Source of the DNA: an uncultured Verrucomicrobiales bacterium
GTDB taxonomy: Bacteria > Verrucomicrobiota > Verrucomicrobiia > Verrucomicrobiales > DEV007
DNA: 64,000 nucleotides
Assembly: GCA_937891465.1 (NCBI GenBank)
Contig: CALAHF010000105.1
Span: 26,653 to 90,652, forward strand
Direction: 5' to 3'
Shown here: positions 25,600 through 34,927 of the stretch, in pieces
How the letters are laid out: every line of letters begins with the position of its first letter
Numbering within the stretch: position 1 is the first letter of the stretch
The notes under the pieces: model-generated
What the model saw: only the letters and a program-made list of their open reading frames with translations
The model's database searches: none
Told to the model about the DNA's origin: nothing
Program-made: the position numbers and the translations under genes

Positions 25600-27825
25600 T
25601 TATTTGGAATTGAGGCGAAGCGTAGGGCCAACAGGCAGACGATGGCTATCATACGAAGGGTGCAAATCTTCGAAGGAAGGAATTGGGTTTGGCTCTGTTA
25701 AGTTGCCATCCCGAACCATCAGGCTTCGAATGATGGTCACATCGGGATGCGTTAAAGGTGACAACCCATCGAAGGCGGCTGGATCGTGAAACGAATCGCC
25801 GTCGCCCGCGGTCGTTGACATGAGTAGCCCGTAGCGTTTGCCCGACTCCAGAGAGATGGGCTCGTTCAATGCCAGGTAGCGAAATTCACCATCCAACTCA
25901 CCTGTCGTGCCTTCGGAAAAATCGCAACGCACCATTTCCGACGCACTCTCCTTGCCGCCCCATGTCACGAGCCGGACAACATGAGTCGCTTTAAGCCGCC
26001 GCTTTTTTGGATCGCCTGCCATACTTGGTTGATCCCGATCGTGCCCGGTCGGAATCGCTCGCGCAGGACGAACTGGAGTATCGCGATCATGATCGTCCCA
26101 AAGACCGAGATGGGTTACTTGCTTCGACTCCCGGACAGTGAATTCAAAACCAACGTCTCCAGTGAGGTCGTTGCGCAAATTATGCCAGCCGGGGTCGACC
26201 ACGAGCTCGCCGTTCGATGAAAGATCGATCTCGCGTGCATACCCACGATTGTGGATTTTTAACAACTCACCAGCCAAAGATTCTGCTCTGGCTGAATTTC
26301 TCTCTGGCACTCCTTCACCGGTCTCATAAAGATCTGAATCCAGATCGTAATAAAGCGTAGCAATAGAAGCCCCACGCTTTCCTTTTTCAATCGATGGCAA
26401 TGCCAAGCCGCCTTCGATCACAAGCTTTTCGCTTCCCACCCGAAGGGCAAGCGCGTCGTTCGAGTAGGGTGGACCGAGATGACAGAAAAACACCCGGGCT
26501 CTTTTATCTTCCCCTTGCTTCTCGCCGGTCCAATAGGCCAGGGAATCATGACTGTCCTGAGCTTCGTAAGGAGCGAGAGAATGACCGACCACCTTTGCCA
26601 GCGTTGCGTAGAGATCGGTGAGAGAAGAGACGCTTCGATTGATCTTACCGCCCTCGATATGTCCCTTCCAATAGACGATCATCGGAACCCGAATCCCGCC
26701 TTCCCAGATCTTTGCTTTTTTGCCGCGCAAACCTCCGCTTTCCTGATTGGGGCCGAGGTTATCTCCCATGTTCGGCCCATTGTCGCTAGTGAAAATGACC
26801 AGCGTATTTTCGATTAATTTATGTCCGGGCCATCGGGGATCATCCGTCTCGCGAAGTGTCTTGAGCAACTCGCCAAAGGCGACGTCATTCTCCAGAACCA
26901 TATCCTCGCGATCTCCCGCCGCCGCATCATCAGAGTAACGGCTCGCGCCTTTGATGGTTGCACCCGCGATCTGGTCCGGAACGGCATAGTCTCCACTGGG
27001 ATGACGCTGAAAGTGATTGGCGTTGGGGACGTAGTAGAGAAAAAAGGGATTCTCCGATTGTGACTGCCGCGCGATGAACTCTTTCGATTCCCGCAAATAG
27101 TCAGGCCCGAGTTTCGCAAGATTCCAATCCGGCATCGCGAGGACACGACCTTCCCGCTTCTTCATCCCGATGCGTTTCATATTGGAACGGTCCGTGAAGG
27201 CCCAGCGATCGTTGCGAATATAGATTCTCGGTTCGAGATCAAGTGGGTCTTCCGTGTTTCCAGTCACTCCGAAATACTCATCGAACCCATGATGCGTCGG
27301 CCCATCCAGAAAAGGTTTTGTGAAATCCACATCGCTAAAATCATATTCGTCCGCCACTTCTCCAAACCCATCATCAAAGTCCATTCCGACATGATATTTT
27401 CCGATACCCGCAGTGGCATATCCATTTTGTCGCAACATACCGGGCATGGTCGGCATGGCCTGCTGAATCATGGGAGTGTTAGGGCCGTGAGGAAGCCAGC
27501 CTTGATTTTTGAGATAGGCCCGATGCGCGAATCGTCCTGTGAGAAGCGAGTATCGCGTCGAGCTGCACATCGAAGCCGGAGCATGTGCATCGGTGAAAAC
27601 GACGGATTGCTTGGCAAACGCTTCAAGATTTGGAGTGCGCAGCGTTCTCGCAATCGGTTCGGATTTCGGGCTCAATCGAATACCCAAATAGGCACTCGTA
27701 TCACCGACTCCCATGTCATCGGCCATCATGACAATGATGTTCGGTTTCGCCGGACGAGGCTCGGCCGCGTGGCTGGCGAATCCAAGTCCGAGAAGAAGAA
27801 GTAGGAGTGTGAACTTCATGCTCAT
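25600..27825 (-). CDS. sulfatase with an atypical active-site signature
   Basis: The 741-residue exported protein (signal peptide 1-20, AHA-A) has the sulfatase metal site MMADDMGVGD and IFTSDNGPNMG. Its signature reads MCSSTRYSLLTG: the modified Cys87 is present, but the Pro/Ala and Ser of C-x-P/A-S-R are Ser and Thr. Thr at the fourth place is known in other sulfatases, but Ser in the third place is less usual. The last 200 residues form an extra domain. The start ATG overlaps the DUF1501 stop by one base (TGATG), so it is coupled to that gene. Confidence 0.88.
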   Translation of the reverse strand: MSMKFTLLLLLLGLGFASHAAEPRPAKPNIIVMMADDMGVGDTSAYLGIRLSPKSEPIARTLRTPNLEAFAKQSVVFTDAHAPASMCSSTRYSLLTGRFAHRAYLKNQGWLPHGPNTPMIQQAMPTMPGMLRQNGYATAGIGKYHVGMDFDDGFGEVADEYDFSDVDFTKPFLDGPTHHGFDEYFGVTGNTEDPLDLEPRIYIRNDRWAFTDRSNMKRIGMKKREGRVLAMPDWNLAKLGPDYLRESKEFIARQSQSENPFFLYYVPNANHFQRHPSGDYAVPDQIAGATIKGASRYSDDAAAGDREDMVLENDVAFGELLKTLRETDDPRWPGHKLIENTLVIFTSDNGPNMGDNLGPNQESGGLRGKKAKIWEGGIRVPMIVYWKGHIEGGKINRSVSSLTDLYATLAKVVGHSLAPYEAQDSHDSLAYWTGEKQGEDKRARVFFCHLGPPYSNDALALRVGSEKLVIEGGLALPSIEKGKRGASIATLYYDLDSDLYETGEGVPERNSARAESLAGELLKIHNRGYAREIDLSSNGELVVDPGWHNLRNDLTGDVGFEFTVRESKQVTHLGLWDDHDRDTPVRPARAIPTGHDRDQPSMAGDPKKRRLKATHVVRLVTWGGKESASEMVRCDFSEGTTGELDGEFRYLALNEPISLESGKRYGLLMSTTAGDGDSFHDPAAFDGLSPLTHPDVTIIRSLMVRDGNLTEPNPIPSFEDLHPSYDSHRLPVGPTLRLNSK

Positions 27826-29093
27826 CAGGCGAAGAGCTCCAGTTCAGGTTTCCCTTTGTGGGCCACGGTGAAGGGGCGCTTGCTTGGGCTGTAAAGGGTT
27901 TGATCGATCGGAATGCCTAGAGCGTATGCGATCGTTGCGTTGAAATCTGGAATCGTCACGGGATTCTCAATCACCTCCTCCGCGCCTTCCGAAGTTTTTC
28001 CGTGAATGGTTCCGCCTTTGAAACCGCCACCAGCAAGCACGCTGGTAAACGCTTTGGGATAGTGATCTCGGCCGATGTTTTGATTCACGATTGGAGTCCG
28101 CCCGAATTCGGTCGTCAGCACGACGACCGTGTCGTCCAGCTTGCCAATGCGCTGCAAGTCATCGAGAAGCGCTGCTACTGCGCGATCCATCGTTTGGCAC
28201 AACAGCGGCATGGAGGTGAAATTGTTTGCGTGGGTATCCCAACCAGTGAAGCTAACCTCTACCGTGCGCACATTGCTTTCGATTAAGCGCCGTGCCAAAA
28301 GGCAGCCCTGACCAAATGGATCTTCACCATAACGGGCGCGAATTTTCTTATCCTCTTTGCCGATACTAAAAGCGTCGAGGTCGGGACTCTCCATCAGGCG
28401 GACCGCATCGGCATACATGTCGCCATAGGCACGAATCGGCTTGGAGTGATAGCGCTCGAGAAATTCCGTGTCGAGATCGTTGGCCAGATTAAGACGACGT
28501 TGAAATCGTTCATCATCGATGGAAGAGCGGGCATATTTGAGGCCCGACTTCGGATCAGAGATCGCCAGGGGTTCAAACTCCGGTTCGAAAAATCCGCCGC
28601 CTCCGTGAAAGCGACTTTCGCGTCCGATGAAGACAGAACCGGGCATCGTCGGGTTGAGCTTCCCTCGCATTTTCTGCCCCCACGCACCGAGTCCCGGATG
28701 CCGAATCGTGGCACGCTGATCGTAGCTCGTGTGCATGAAGTAATTGCCCTTTTCGTGATCACCCGCAGTCGAGGTGAGGGAATTTACGACGCAGAGTTTG
28801 TCGGCATGTCTTGCCAGATTCGGAAGATGACTCGTCACGCGAATCCCATCAACGTTCGTGTTGATCGGGTTGGTTGAGCCCTGGTTTTTGTGTCCCGTTT
28901 TGAGATCGAAGGTATCGATGTGGCTCATACCACCGGCCATATAAAGATAGATCAATTGCTTCGCGGGGCCGATCCGAGGCGCGATCGAACTCTTGTCGCC
29001 AGCGGCTCCAAAGGTGTTACTCGCGGTGACGCCAAGGAAACTTCCCGCGGCGAGTTCCAGGAATCGGCGGCGGTTGAAATCAGTTTGTTTCAT
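27825..29093 (-). CDS. DUF1501 protein, Tat-exported
   Basis: The 422-residue protein begins with a twin-arginine signal, DFNRRRFLELAAGSF (residues 5-19), and then has the DUF1501 start KQLIYLYMAGGMSHIDTFD. Other family landmarks are RVTSHLPNLARHADKLCVVN, TAGDHEKG, VLTTEFGRTPIVNQNIGRDHYP and VLAGGGFKGGTIHG. The fold is alkaline phosphatase/sulfatase-like, with the metal-binding DTFD and a DHYP histidine. Its role is unknown; DUF1501 proteins are nearly always paired with DUF1549/DUF1553 proteins, as here with the gene 17 bp upstream. Export is by the Tat pathway, which implies folding or cofactor loading in the cytoplasm. Confidence 0.88.
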   Translation of the reverse strand: MKQTDFNRRRFLELAAGSFLGVTASNTFGAAGDKSSIAPRIGPAKQLIYLYMAGGMSHIDTFDLKTGHKNQGSTNPINTNVDGIRVTSHLPNLARHADKLCVVNSLTSTAGDHEKGNYFMHTSYDQRATIRHPGLGAWGQKMRGKLNPTMPGSVFIGRESRFHGGGGFFEPEFEPLAISDPKSGLKYARSSIDDERFQRRLNLANDLDTEFLERYHSKPIRAYGDMYADAVRLMESPDLDAFSIGKEDKKIRARYGEDPFGQGCLLARRLIESNVRTVEVSFTGWDTHANNFTSMPLLCQTMDRAVAALLDDLQRIGKLDDTVVVLTTEFGRTPIVNQNIGRDHYPKAFTSVLAGGGFKGGTIHGKTSEGAEEVIENPVTIPDFNATIAYALGIPIDQTLYSPSKRPFTVAHKGKPELELFA

Positions 29094-29110
29094 AATAAAG
29101 GGTGATTGAA

Positions 29111-31549
29111 CTATTGAATAAAAAGGAATTGGCGCGAGTTGAGCAAAGCCCAGACGAGGTCTTCGATCGTTTCCTCTCCGTGGGTTTCGTAGTTGGATAA
29201 GATACGCGCCACTTCATGCTCAGTTGGCTTTCTCGTGAACATGGATCGGTAAATGATGTCGATTTTCGCCTCGGGTGTCGCCGCTGAATTCAGCTTTGCA
29301 CCAAGCACGGAGTTCGGATTGTAAATCGCAATGCTAAGAGGGCTGTTCAGCAAATAGAGCGACTGCGGCACCGAGGCATGCGAAGAGGCGTTTTCGATCA
29401 CATCGCGATCCGATTGACCAAAGTCTCGTAAAAAATGTCCTCGGCGAGCAGGCGATCCCAGATCAACGGCCCGTGCCATTTCCTTCGCGGTTTCACGAAA
29501 AAGTTGAAATTGTTTTTTCTCGCGATCTTCCCAACTCTTCCGTTCGTTTTTGTCCAAACCTTCGGGTGCTTTGGGTGGTTTCGCTTCTTTGATAAACTGG
29601 ATCGTATCGCCGGTATTCGCAGCGGCAGGACCGCCCATCATCATCGGGGAATCGATGGCGTGCCCATCTTTGAGATCGACCAGCACGATTTCTCTGGCTT
29701 GCTTTTCCACATCGCGAGTCTTCTCCTTCAGTTCGTGAGTCAGCTCCGCCGCCGTCTCACCTTCTCCAGCCTCGTAGGCTGCGGTGATTCGTTTTTCAAA
29801 GTCTCTTTGCTCGGCAATCAATCCACGACGCAAGTCACCTGCGGCCTTCATTCGAGGCAATACTTCCTCCAGTGGCCGTTCGTTGAGACTGCGATAAGTC
29901 GCACGGGTAGCAGCGATTCGTTCGAGCAATTTAGGTCGATTTGGAGCGTGCGTATCGACATTGGGGAGCACGAGCGTGACAATGGAATCCCACATCTGCT
30001 CTGCGCTCATCCGTTTCATCAACGGTCCCTGGAAATGGAACGGCAACCCGGGAAGGTGATCCTCTCCATGCATTTCCCGGCGAAAGAGCTCCGTGTGAAA
30101 GAGCACCTTTTGAAAGGCTCGAACATCATAGTTCAAGGTGCGCATCAGATCTTCGAGGTAGCTGAGCAACTCCGGCTGACTAATCGGAGTGTGGTCGGTC
30201 AGGTCATCAACCGGCTCAAAAATGCCGTGACCAAAGGTACGTTTCCAAAGTCGATTGACGATCACTTGAGTGAAACGCGGATTGTCAGGGCTCGTCAGCC
30301 ATTCGGCATAGGCTTTCTTCCTTTCCGCAGGATCATCGGACTTCGGAATCTCCGCTCCGAACATGGTTCCGGTCGACACCGGATCAAGCGGCGTTGCATC
30401 ATCGTATTGATAGTCGTGCGGCAATTTCAGCTGAGTGTCCTGAAGATGACGGACCTCGACATAGGTCACCCTATTATACAGCGGCCCAATCGATAGATAA
30501 ACGGCCTCGTTATGTTCTTCGACCGCCGCCCGAGCGGCGATAGCGCGAAGTGCGTGTTCACGAAATTGTTTTTCCGTTAACCCACTACGCTCCAGGAATT
30601 TAGAAATATTGGATTTCGCGAGCTGCTTTTCGATATCCGCTTCGTCTTTCAAAAAGGGGAAACCCTCGACCTTGACCGCATCGAAGTAAGCCGCTTTCTC
30701 CTCTTCCTTGAGCACAGCATGAACACCGGCTCGATGAGGATTCCCGCCACGGTGATCAAAACCGTAGGTAAACGCCGCCATTCGGAAATAATCCATCTGC
30801 GTCCACTTATCGAAAGGATGATTGTGACACTGCGCACACTCCAGTCTCGTGCCGAGAAAAATTCGCACCGTGTTCGACATGTTGTCGAGATCCATCCCCG
30901 TGTCGCGAATGTAGTAACCTGCGGCAGGATTATCGAAAACAAGACCGTGACCGCTGACGAGTTTTCTCACCAACTCGTCATACGGAGTGTTGGCCGCGAT
31001 CTGCTCCTTGATCCAGGTTTGATAGACCAGGCTCCAGTGCTGGCCTGTGGGGAGCCGCAAGAGATCCGCCCAAAACTGAAAGTGATGAGCCGTGTATCCA
31101 GCGTCGTTTTTTAGTAAAGAATGAATCAGTTCAGAATACTTCTCTGATGAAGTCGATTCGAGAAATTCATCCGCTTCGGCGATGGTCGGAATGCGTCCAA
31201 TGTTCGCAAGATAAGTCCGGCGGAGAAACTGCTCGTCGGAAATTTCGGGATATGCCTTGAGTTTTTGTTCCGCAAGATTCGCGGCGATGAGTTGATCAAT
31301 TTCCTTAGCGGCTGGACGTGGGTCCAACTCAGCAAAAGAACTTGAGACGAACAGGAACACTCCCATCAAAAAAACGAACCAATAGGGTATGTTCGATGAA
31401 CCAATAGGGTACGTTCGTTGACCTAACAGGGGATGATTGCGAAAAAGGTGTGTGAGTTTCATCAATTTGTGCAACGTCAGGATTGCTTTCCAGGGAAAAT
31501 CAAACAGGGCAACTGTCGGCATAATCAATCGCAAAGCAGGAGTGCTCAC
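29111..31549 (-). CDS. DUF1549/DUF1553 protein with atypical N-terminus
   Basis: The protein (812 residues from this start) has a DUF1549 domain with RRTYLANIGRIPTIAEADEF, the CxxCH segment LECAQCHNHPFDKW and YFRMAAFTYG, and a DUF1553 domain with RFTQVIVNRLWKRTFGHGI and LYLLNSPLSIAIYNP. The CxxCH resembles a haem site, but family members usually lack further cytochrome features. The start is uncertain. I used a GTG with a strong AGAGGAA ribosome site in the shared 28-bp box; an ATG at 31462 would place the hydrophobic segment PYWFVFLMGVFLFVSSSFA nearer the N-terminus as a signal. Between that ATG and the segment, about 20 residues (LLGQRTYPIGSSNIPYW) are the translated product of repeat copy 4. 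It heads the operon with DUF1501 and two sulfatases. Confidence 0.8.
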   Translation of the reverse strand: MSTPALRLIMPTVALFDFPWKAILTLHKLMKLTHLFRNHPLLGQRTYPIGSSNIPYWFVFLMGVFLFVSSSFAELDPRPAAKEIDQLIAANLAEQKLKAYPEISDEQFLRRTYLANIGRIPTIAEADEFLESTSSEKYSELIHSLLKNDAGYTAHHFQFWADLLRLPTGQHWSLVYQTWIKEQIAANTPYDELVRKLVSGHGLVFDNPAAGYYIRDTGMDLDNMSNTVRIFLGTRLECAQCHNHPFDKWTQMDYFRMAAFTYGFDHRGGNPHRAGVHAVLKEEEKAAYFDAVKVEGFPFLKDEADIEKQLAKSNISKFLERSGLTEKQFREHALRAIAARAAVEEHNEAVYLSIGPLYNRVTYVEVRHLQDTQLKLPHDYQYDDATPLDPVSTGTMFGAEIPKSDDPAERKKAYAEWLTSPDNPRFTQVIVNRLWKRTFGHGIFEPVDDLTDHTPISQPELLSYLEDLMRTLNYDVRAFQKVLFHTELFRREMHGEDHLPGLPFHFQGPLMKRMSAEQMWDSIVTLVLPNVDTHAPNRPKLLERIAATRATYRSLNERPLEEVLPRMKAAGDLRRGLIAEQRDFEKRITAAYEAGEGETAAELTHELKEKTRDVEKQAREIVLVDLKDGHAIDSPMMMGGPAAANTGDTIQFIKEAKPPKAPEGLDKNERKSWEDREKKQFQLFRETAKEMARAVDLGSPARRGHFLRDFGQSDRDVIENASSHASVPQSLYLLNSPLSIAIYNPNSVLGAKLNSAATPEAKIDIIYRSMFTRKPTEHEVARILSNYETHGEETIEDLVWALLNSRQFLFIQ
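31375..31441. repeat. dispersed AACAGGGT-family repeat, copy 4 (three tandem units inside a coding region)
   Basis: Three direct units follow each other: CGAACCAATAGGGTATGTTCG, GAACCAATAGGGTACGTTCG and a degraded GACCTAACAGGGGATGATTG. They lie inside the 5' coding part of the DUF1549 gene and keep its frame open. This is the only copy with three units. Confidence 0.8.
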
Positions 31550-31553
31550 TAAA

Positions 31554-31581
31554 TAAGTTCCTCTCGTCAAAAAATTGGCCA
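31554..31581 (-). promoter_or_regulatory. 28-bp box shared with the sigma-factor operon (copy A)
   Basis: On the plus strand the box reads TAAGTTCCTCTCGTCAAAAA then ATTGGCCA; on the minus strand it ends in GACGAGAGGAACTTA, which supplies a good Shine-Dalgarno before the GTG at 31549. It matches 26 of 28 bases of the box at 34928-34955. Both copies are followed further upstream by an AACTTTTTCC-type sequence. It could be a promoter and leader recognised in common, or a duplicated translation leader. Confidence 0.6.
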
Positions 31582-31622
31582 TTTTTTTCGAACTTTTTTC
31601 CGTGGCGCGAGGTTATTGTTAA

Positions 31623-33010
31623 TTAGAAAGTCTCCCGGCAGTTCAATGGCGACCGGGACCTTCTTGTCACGCAGCAGTTTGGCCCTCGATCAACCGTAAA
31701 TGGGCTGCCGCTCACCTCCACATCATCTTTTGTGTAGCGAACTTTCGCCCATTGATTCTTGATCGGTAGCCGGAACTCCATCCAGTCCCAGGCTTCGGGC
31801 AACGCAGGGCGAATCGTCAGCTTCTCGTCCGGGACGGATAGATGCAATCCTGCGAGGCCTTCAAGGTAGAGCAAGGCGACTTCGGCGACATCGAGATATC
31901 TCGCATCCTTATGCAGAAGAAACATCCGGTGATTAAAAAAGACGTTGCCTACTGCGGCGCAGGTCTCGTTGAAGGCGTGGGCATTGGGAAGTTCATACTG
32001 CGGTCCGAATCCTTCGATTCCATGAACTGCCCCGAGTCCGCCGGTGATGTGCATCCGCATGTTGGTAATGTCGCCCCAGATTCGATCGAGTGCCTCCGCG
32101 TATCCTTTCTCGCCAGTTAATGCAGCCATATCAGCCATCGCGGAATAGAGGTGGTTGCTCGAACCGCGTGACCGACCGCTTGACTCTGCTTCAGCACTGG
32201 CTTGTGCTGCTGCGCATAGGTCGGCGACATGACGCCTTCGCCATCCGGCACATAGATGACGCCTCGGACCTCGAGAAACTTCCGCTCCATTTCGAGATAG
32301 AGCTCGTTTCCTGTAACGCGGTAGAGTTTCACCAACGCGAGCTCCGGCTCCTGATGCCCGGGGGCCTGCCGAATCGGCTTACCTCCATTGTAATCCGGAT
32401 CGCCTTCAAAAAAGACCTTATTAATATGCTGTGCGTTTTTCTCTGTAATTTTGAGTAAAGCGTCTTTGCCGGTGGTCTCGTAGTAGGCGACCGCGGCCTC
32501 GTAGAGATGGCCCATGTTGTAGAGCTCGTGACTGTGGACGACAAAGGAATACGGCTTGTCTCCCATCATGTTCTTCTCTGTCCCGACCCTGGTCGTATGC
32601 GACGGATACAAATACCCGCTCGGCTCCTGCGCCTCACCGATCACGGCGATGATTTTATCCATCCTCGCTTCAAGATCCGGATTGCGTTCCAGCTGCAGGA
32701 GATAGGCAGCGCCCTCCATCACCTTGTAAAGATCGGAGTCGATGAAACGATGAGCCCGGTGATCTTCCACCGCCTTTCCTTTCTGAAAATCTGCCGCGGC
32801 CTGGAGATGGGCGACTCCCGGCTCGGTTCGTTCAAACGCCCACGGAACCGGTGTTTCGCGCTGAGTGATCATTCGCGGTCGCCAGAAATTACTCGTCATT
32901 TCAACGTCGTTGTAGGAGACAGGTTTCAACGGGTAGTCGGCCGCAAAACCAGCCCCTGCATGAAAGGTTACCGCAATGGTTGCGAGGAACGTGAGACAGT
33001 ATATTTTCAT
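31623..33010 (-). pseudogene. GH127 (DUF1680) glycosidase gene, frameshifted and internally deleted
   Basis: The first part (start ATG 33008-33010, signal peptide ending GFAA) reads like a GH127 beta-L-arabinofuranosidase: NFWRPRMITQRETPVP, RFIDSDLYKVMEGAAYLL, GYLYPSHTT and GHQEPELALVKLYRVTG. The frame is lost after GHAVRATT near 32135, and the next frame resumes MADMAALTGEKGYAEALDRI, GGLGAVHGIEGFG and NAHAFNETCAAVGNVFFN. After about DVAEVALL some 200 residues expected in GH127 are missing, and the sequence jumps to LTIRPALPEAWDWMEFRLP, a C-terminal domain typical of (alpha/alpha)6-barrel glycosidases. A second frameshift near 31680 follows, with AKLLRDKKVPVAIELPGDF in another frame. The product is therefore not made intact. 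It lies between fecR and the sulfatase operon. Confidence 0.75.
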
Positions 33011-33037
33011 AGAGGCATGCAATTCGTTTGGCATTCT

Positions 33038-34366
33038 TTACTCTGCTTCCACCAGCACACGGACCTGATCGAGATGGCCGGGATTTTCCTGCAATTCAAT
33101 TAACAGGGTGCGCCGGTCAGCTGCCAGAATGACCGTGTCGAATCCGTGACGTAGATCGCCCTCGGGGCGGGGCTCGATTGTTCGAGCGCTTGGGTATTTC
33201 ACGTTGGGGATCCTGAAAGCAGCCTCCGATTCTTTCAATAATCGATCGTCTGTAATTACACCGACGATGGGTTTCGCAAAAGTAATCTGTCCGCGAACGC
33301 TCCGCCTTCGGTTTGGATTTTTGCCGGATGGATATGCATTCAACTGTAGCAGGTAACTCGTTAGCCGTTGCTCAGTCAACAGCGTCGGCTTTTCCCGGTA
33401 GCGCGACTTCGCGTATTGTCCAGGATCTACCATGTCCACGCGAATTGCTTCTTTCGGAACGAATCCTCTGCGCTCCGGAAACACCACGATATGCTCATTG
33501 TCCTTATAGTTCCCAGGATGAAAGGAGGGGCCGGGAGAAACAAATCGTATCGAGCCTGTTGTTTGCAGCACCCCGGAATTTATTGGCCACGCTTTTTCGA
33601 AACGGGACGTTTCAAAGGGGGCTGAATCAATCATCTTCGAATGCTCGCTCGCACGTATCGCTTGCCCCTCTCGAAGCAAGCGAGGGGCAGTCTCCGACGA
33701 ACTGACTTCCACCTCACCATCAAAGACACAAACATCAGTCTGCCCGTCATCACTAACAGAAACCCCAAACGATGTTCCCAGATCGACCACGTGAGCGGCT
33801 GAGGTATCGACGACAAAGCCGACCGCTGATTCAGGAATCGTCGCAGTAACCACACCCCGGTGCAAAACCACATGCATTTCGTTCACCACCTCAATCTCGG
33901 CCGGCCCCTCGATCGTCACTCGCGCGCCATTCAAAAAATCCAACCGAACTAAGCCGCGAGAGATTTTCAATGGTCCACGTTTCACTAATTCACCAGCGGA
34001 ATAGGCAGCTCCGGAATCGCGATAAGCTCCCACCACTTGAGTGATCTCTGCAATCGGCTGTGAAGACGACATCAAGAGAGCAAACACTCCGACGATCAGC
34101 GCCATGCATGCGGTGACGGCCAGGCCAATCCCCGGGACGTGCTTTCGCCGTGTTTCGGTCTCCGCTGAAAAAGACACGACGGTCGGTGACTCCGCCTCGG
34201 CAGCAAACCGACGGCGCAACGAAGCGTGGAGGTTTACCGCGTTCAGATAGTAATCCCGCGCTTGCTCGTCTTCGAGCAGTCGCTCCTCCAGAGCGCGCGA
34301 CTCCACTTCCGTCGTGGTCTCATTGAGGGATTTCTCAATCCAGTCCTGCAACGCTTCGTCGATCAT
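33038..34366 (-). CDS. FecR-domain anti-sigma factor-like membrane protein
   Basis: The 442-residue protein has a cytoplasmic N-terminus of about 75 residues with an RLLEDEQARDYYLNAVNLH helix, one membrane segment (GLAVTACMALIVGVFALLM, about 78-96) and a periplasmic FecR domain: LKISRGLVRLDFLNGARVTI, GPAEIEVVNEMHVVLHRGVV, VDLGTSFGVSVSDDGQTDV and VFDGEVEVSS. The C-terminal 150 residues are a separate domain, perhaps carbohydrate-sensing. Its start overlaps the sigma-factor stop by four bases (ATGA), the normal arrangement of an anti-sigma factor with its sigma factor. It probably holds the sigma factor inactive until a glycan-related signal is present. Confidence 0.85.
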   Translation of the reverse strand: MIDEALQDWIEKSLNETTTEVESRALEERLLEDEQARDYYLNAVNLHASLRRRFAAEAESPTVVSFSAETETRRKHVPGIGLAVTACMALIVGVFALLMSSSQPIAEITQVVGAYRDSGAAYSAGELVKRGPLKISRGLVRLDFLNGARVTIEGPAEIEVVNEMHVVLHRGVVTATIPESAVGFVVDTSAAHVVDLGTSFGVSVSDDGQTDVCVFDGEVEVSSSETAPRLLREGQAIRASEHSKMIDSAPFETSRFEKAWPINSGVLQTTGSIRFVSPGPSFHPGNYKDNEHIVVFPERRGFVPKEAIRVDMVDPGQYAKSRYREKPTLLTEQRLTSYLLQLNAYPSGKNPNRRRSVRGQITFAKPIVGVITDDRLLKESEAAFRIPNVKYPSARTIEPRPEGDLRHGFDTVILAADRRTLLIELQENPGHLDQVRVLVEAE

Positions 34367-34923
34367 TGTGCTGCCTCCTCTTCAAGCCCGAGTTGCCGCT
34401 CGATGCATTTTTGCAATTGCCCACGAACCCGGTTGAGCCGTTTGTAAATCTTGTTGGCAGTCTCACCAGCCTGTTCGGCAAAGGATCGAATTGTGGCGCC
34501 TTCCGCATAACAGCTCACCACCATTTTGTGGTCGGTAGGTGGCAACTTCTCAACACAGGAGTCGAGGGCCCGGCGGCGGGCATCGAGATTCTCCGCTCGG
34601 TCTTCTGCTTGCTCAGCCAACAACTCAACGAGATTTTCGCTAAAGACGTGTCGGTCGCGGCGCACTTTCGTGAGGTGATTCAACGCCGCATTCTTGGCGA
34701 CCTGGAGGGCCCAGTTTCGGAAATTGGTTCCAACCTCATACTGATCAAGGCAGCGCCACATCGTCAAACTGGCCCGCTGCACCACATCTTCGGCATCTGC
34801 CGTATTCCGAACCATCCCCAGAACGAACGAAAAGATCGCCGGTTCGTGTCGCACATAGAGCGAGACGAATTCTTCGTGACGGGATGAATCTGGAGTTGGG
34901 GATGCCATGAAAGGGGTTTCCAC
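34363..34923 (-). CDS. ECF sigma factor, Rhodopirellula/Verrucomicrobium family
   Basis: The 186-residue protein has sigma region 2 (YVRHEPAIFSFVLGMVRNTA, then DAEDVVQRASLTMWRCLDQY and FRNWALQVAKNAALNHL) and region 4 (CVEKLPPTDHKMVVSCYAEG, RSFAEQAGETANKIYKRLNRVR). The DAEDVVQ and FRNWALQVA forms match TIGR02989, a sigma family found in Planctomycetes and Verrucomicrobia. The start is GTG at 34923 with an AGAGGAA ribosome site; an ATG at 34908 (MASPTPD) is the alternative. It should direct RNA polymerase to its own operon and perhaps to the sulfatase operon, given the shared 28-bp box. Confidence 0.9.
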   Translation of the reverse strand: METPFMASPTPDSSRHEEFVSLYVRHEPAIFSFVLGMVRNTADAEDVVQRASLTMWRCLDQYEVGTNFRNWALQVAKNAALNHLTKVRRDRHVFSENLVELLAEQAEDRAENLDARRRALDSCVEKLPPTDHKMVVSCYAEGATIRSFAEQAGETANKIYKRLNRVRGQLQKCIERQLGLEEEAAQ

Positions 34924-34927
34924 AGAC

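Noticed and set aside
33098..33112. AATTAACAGGGTGCG near the end of the FecR gene
   Set aside because: Only the core matches; it lies within coding sequence and has no unit ends.
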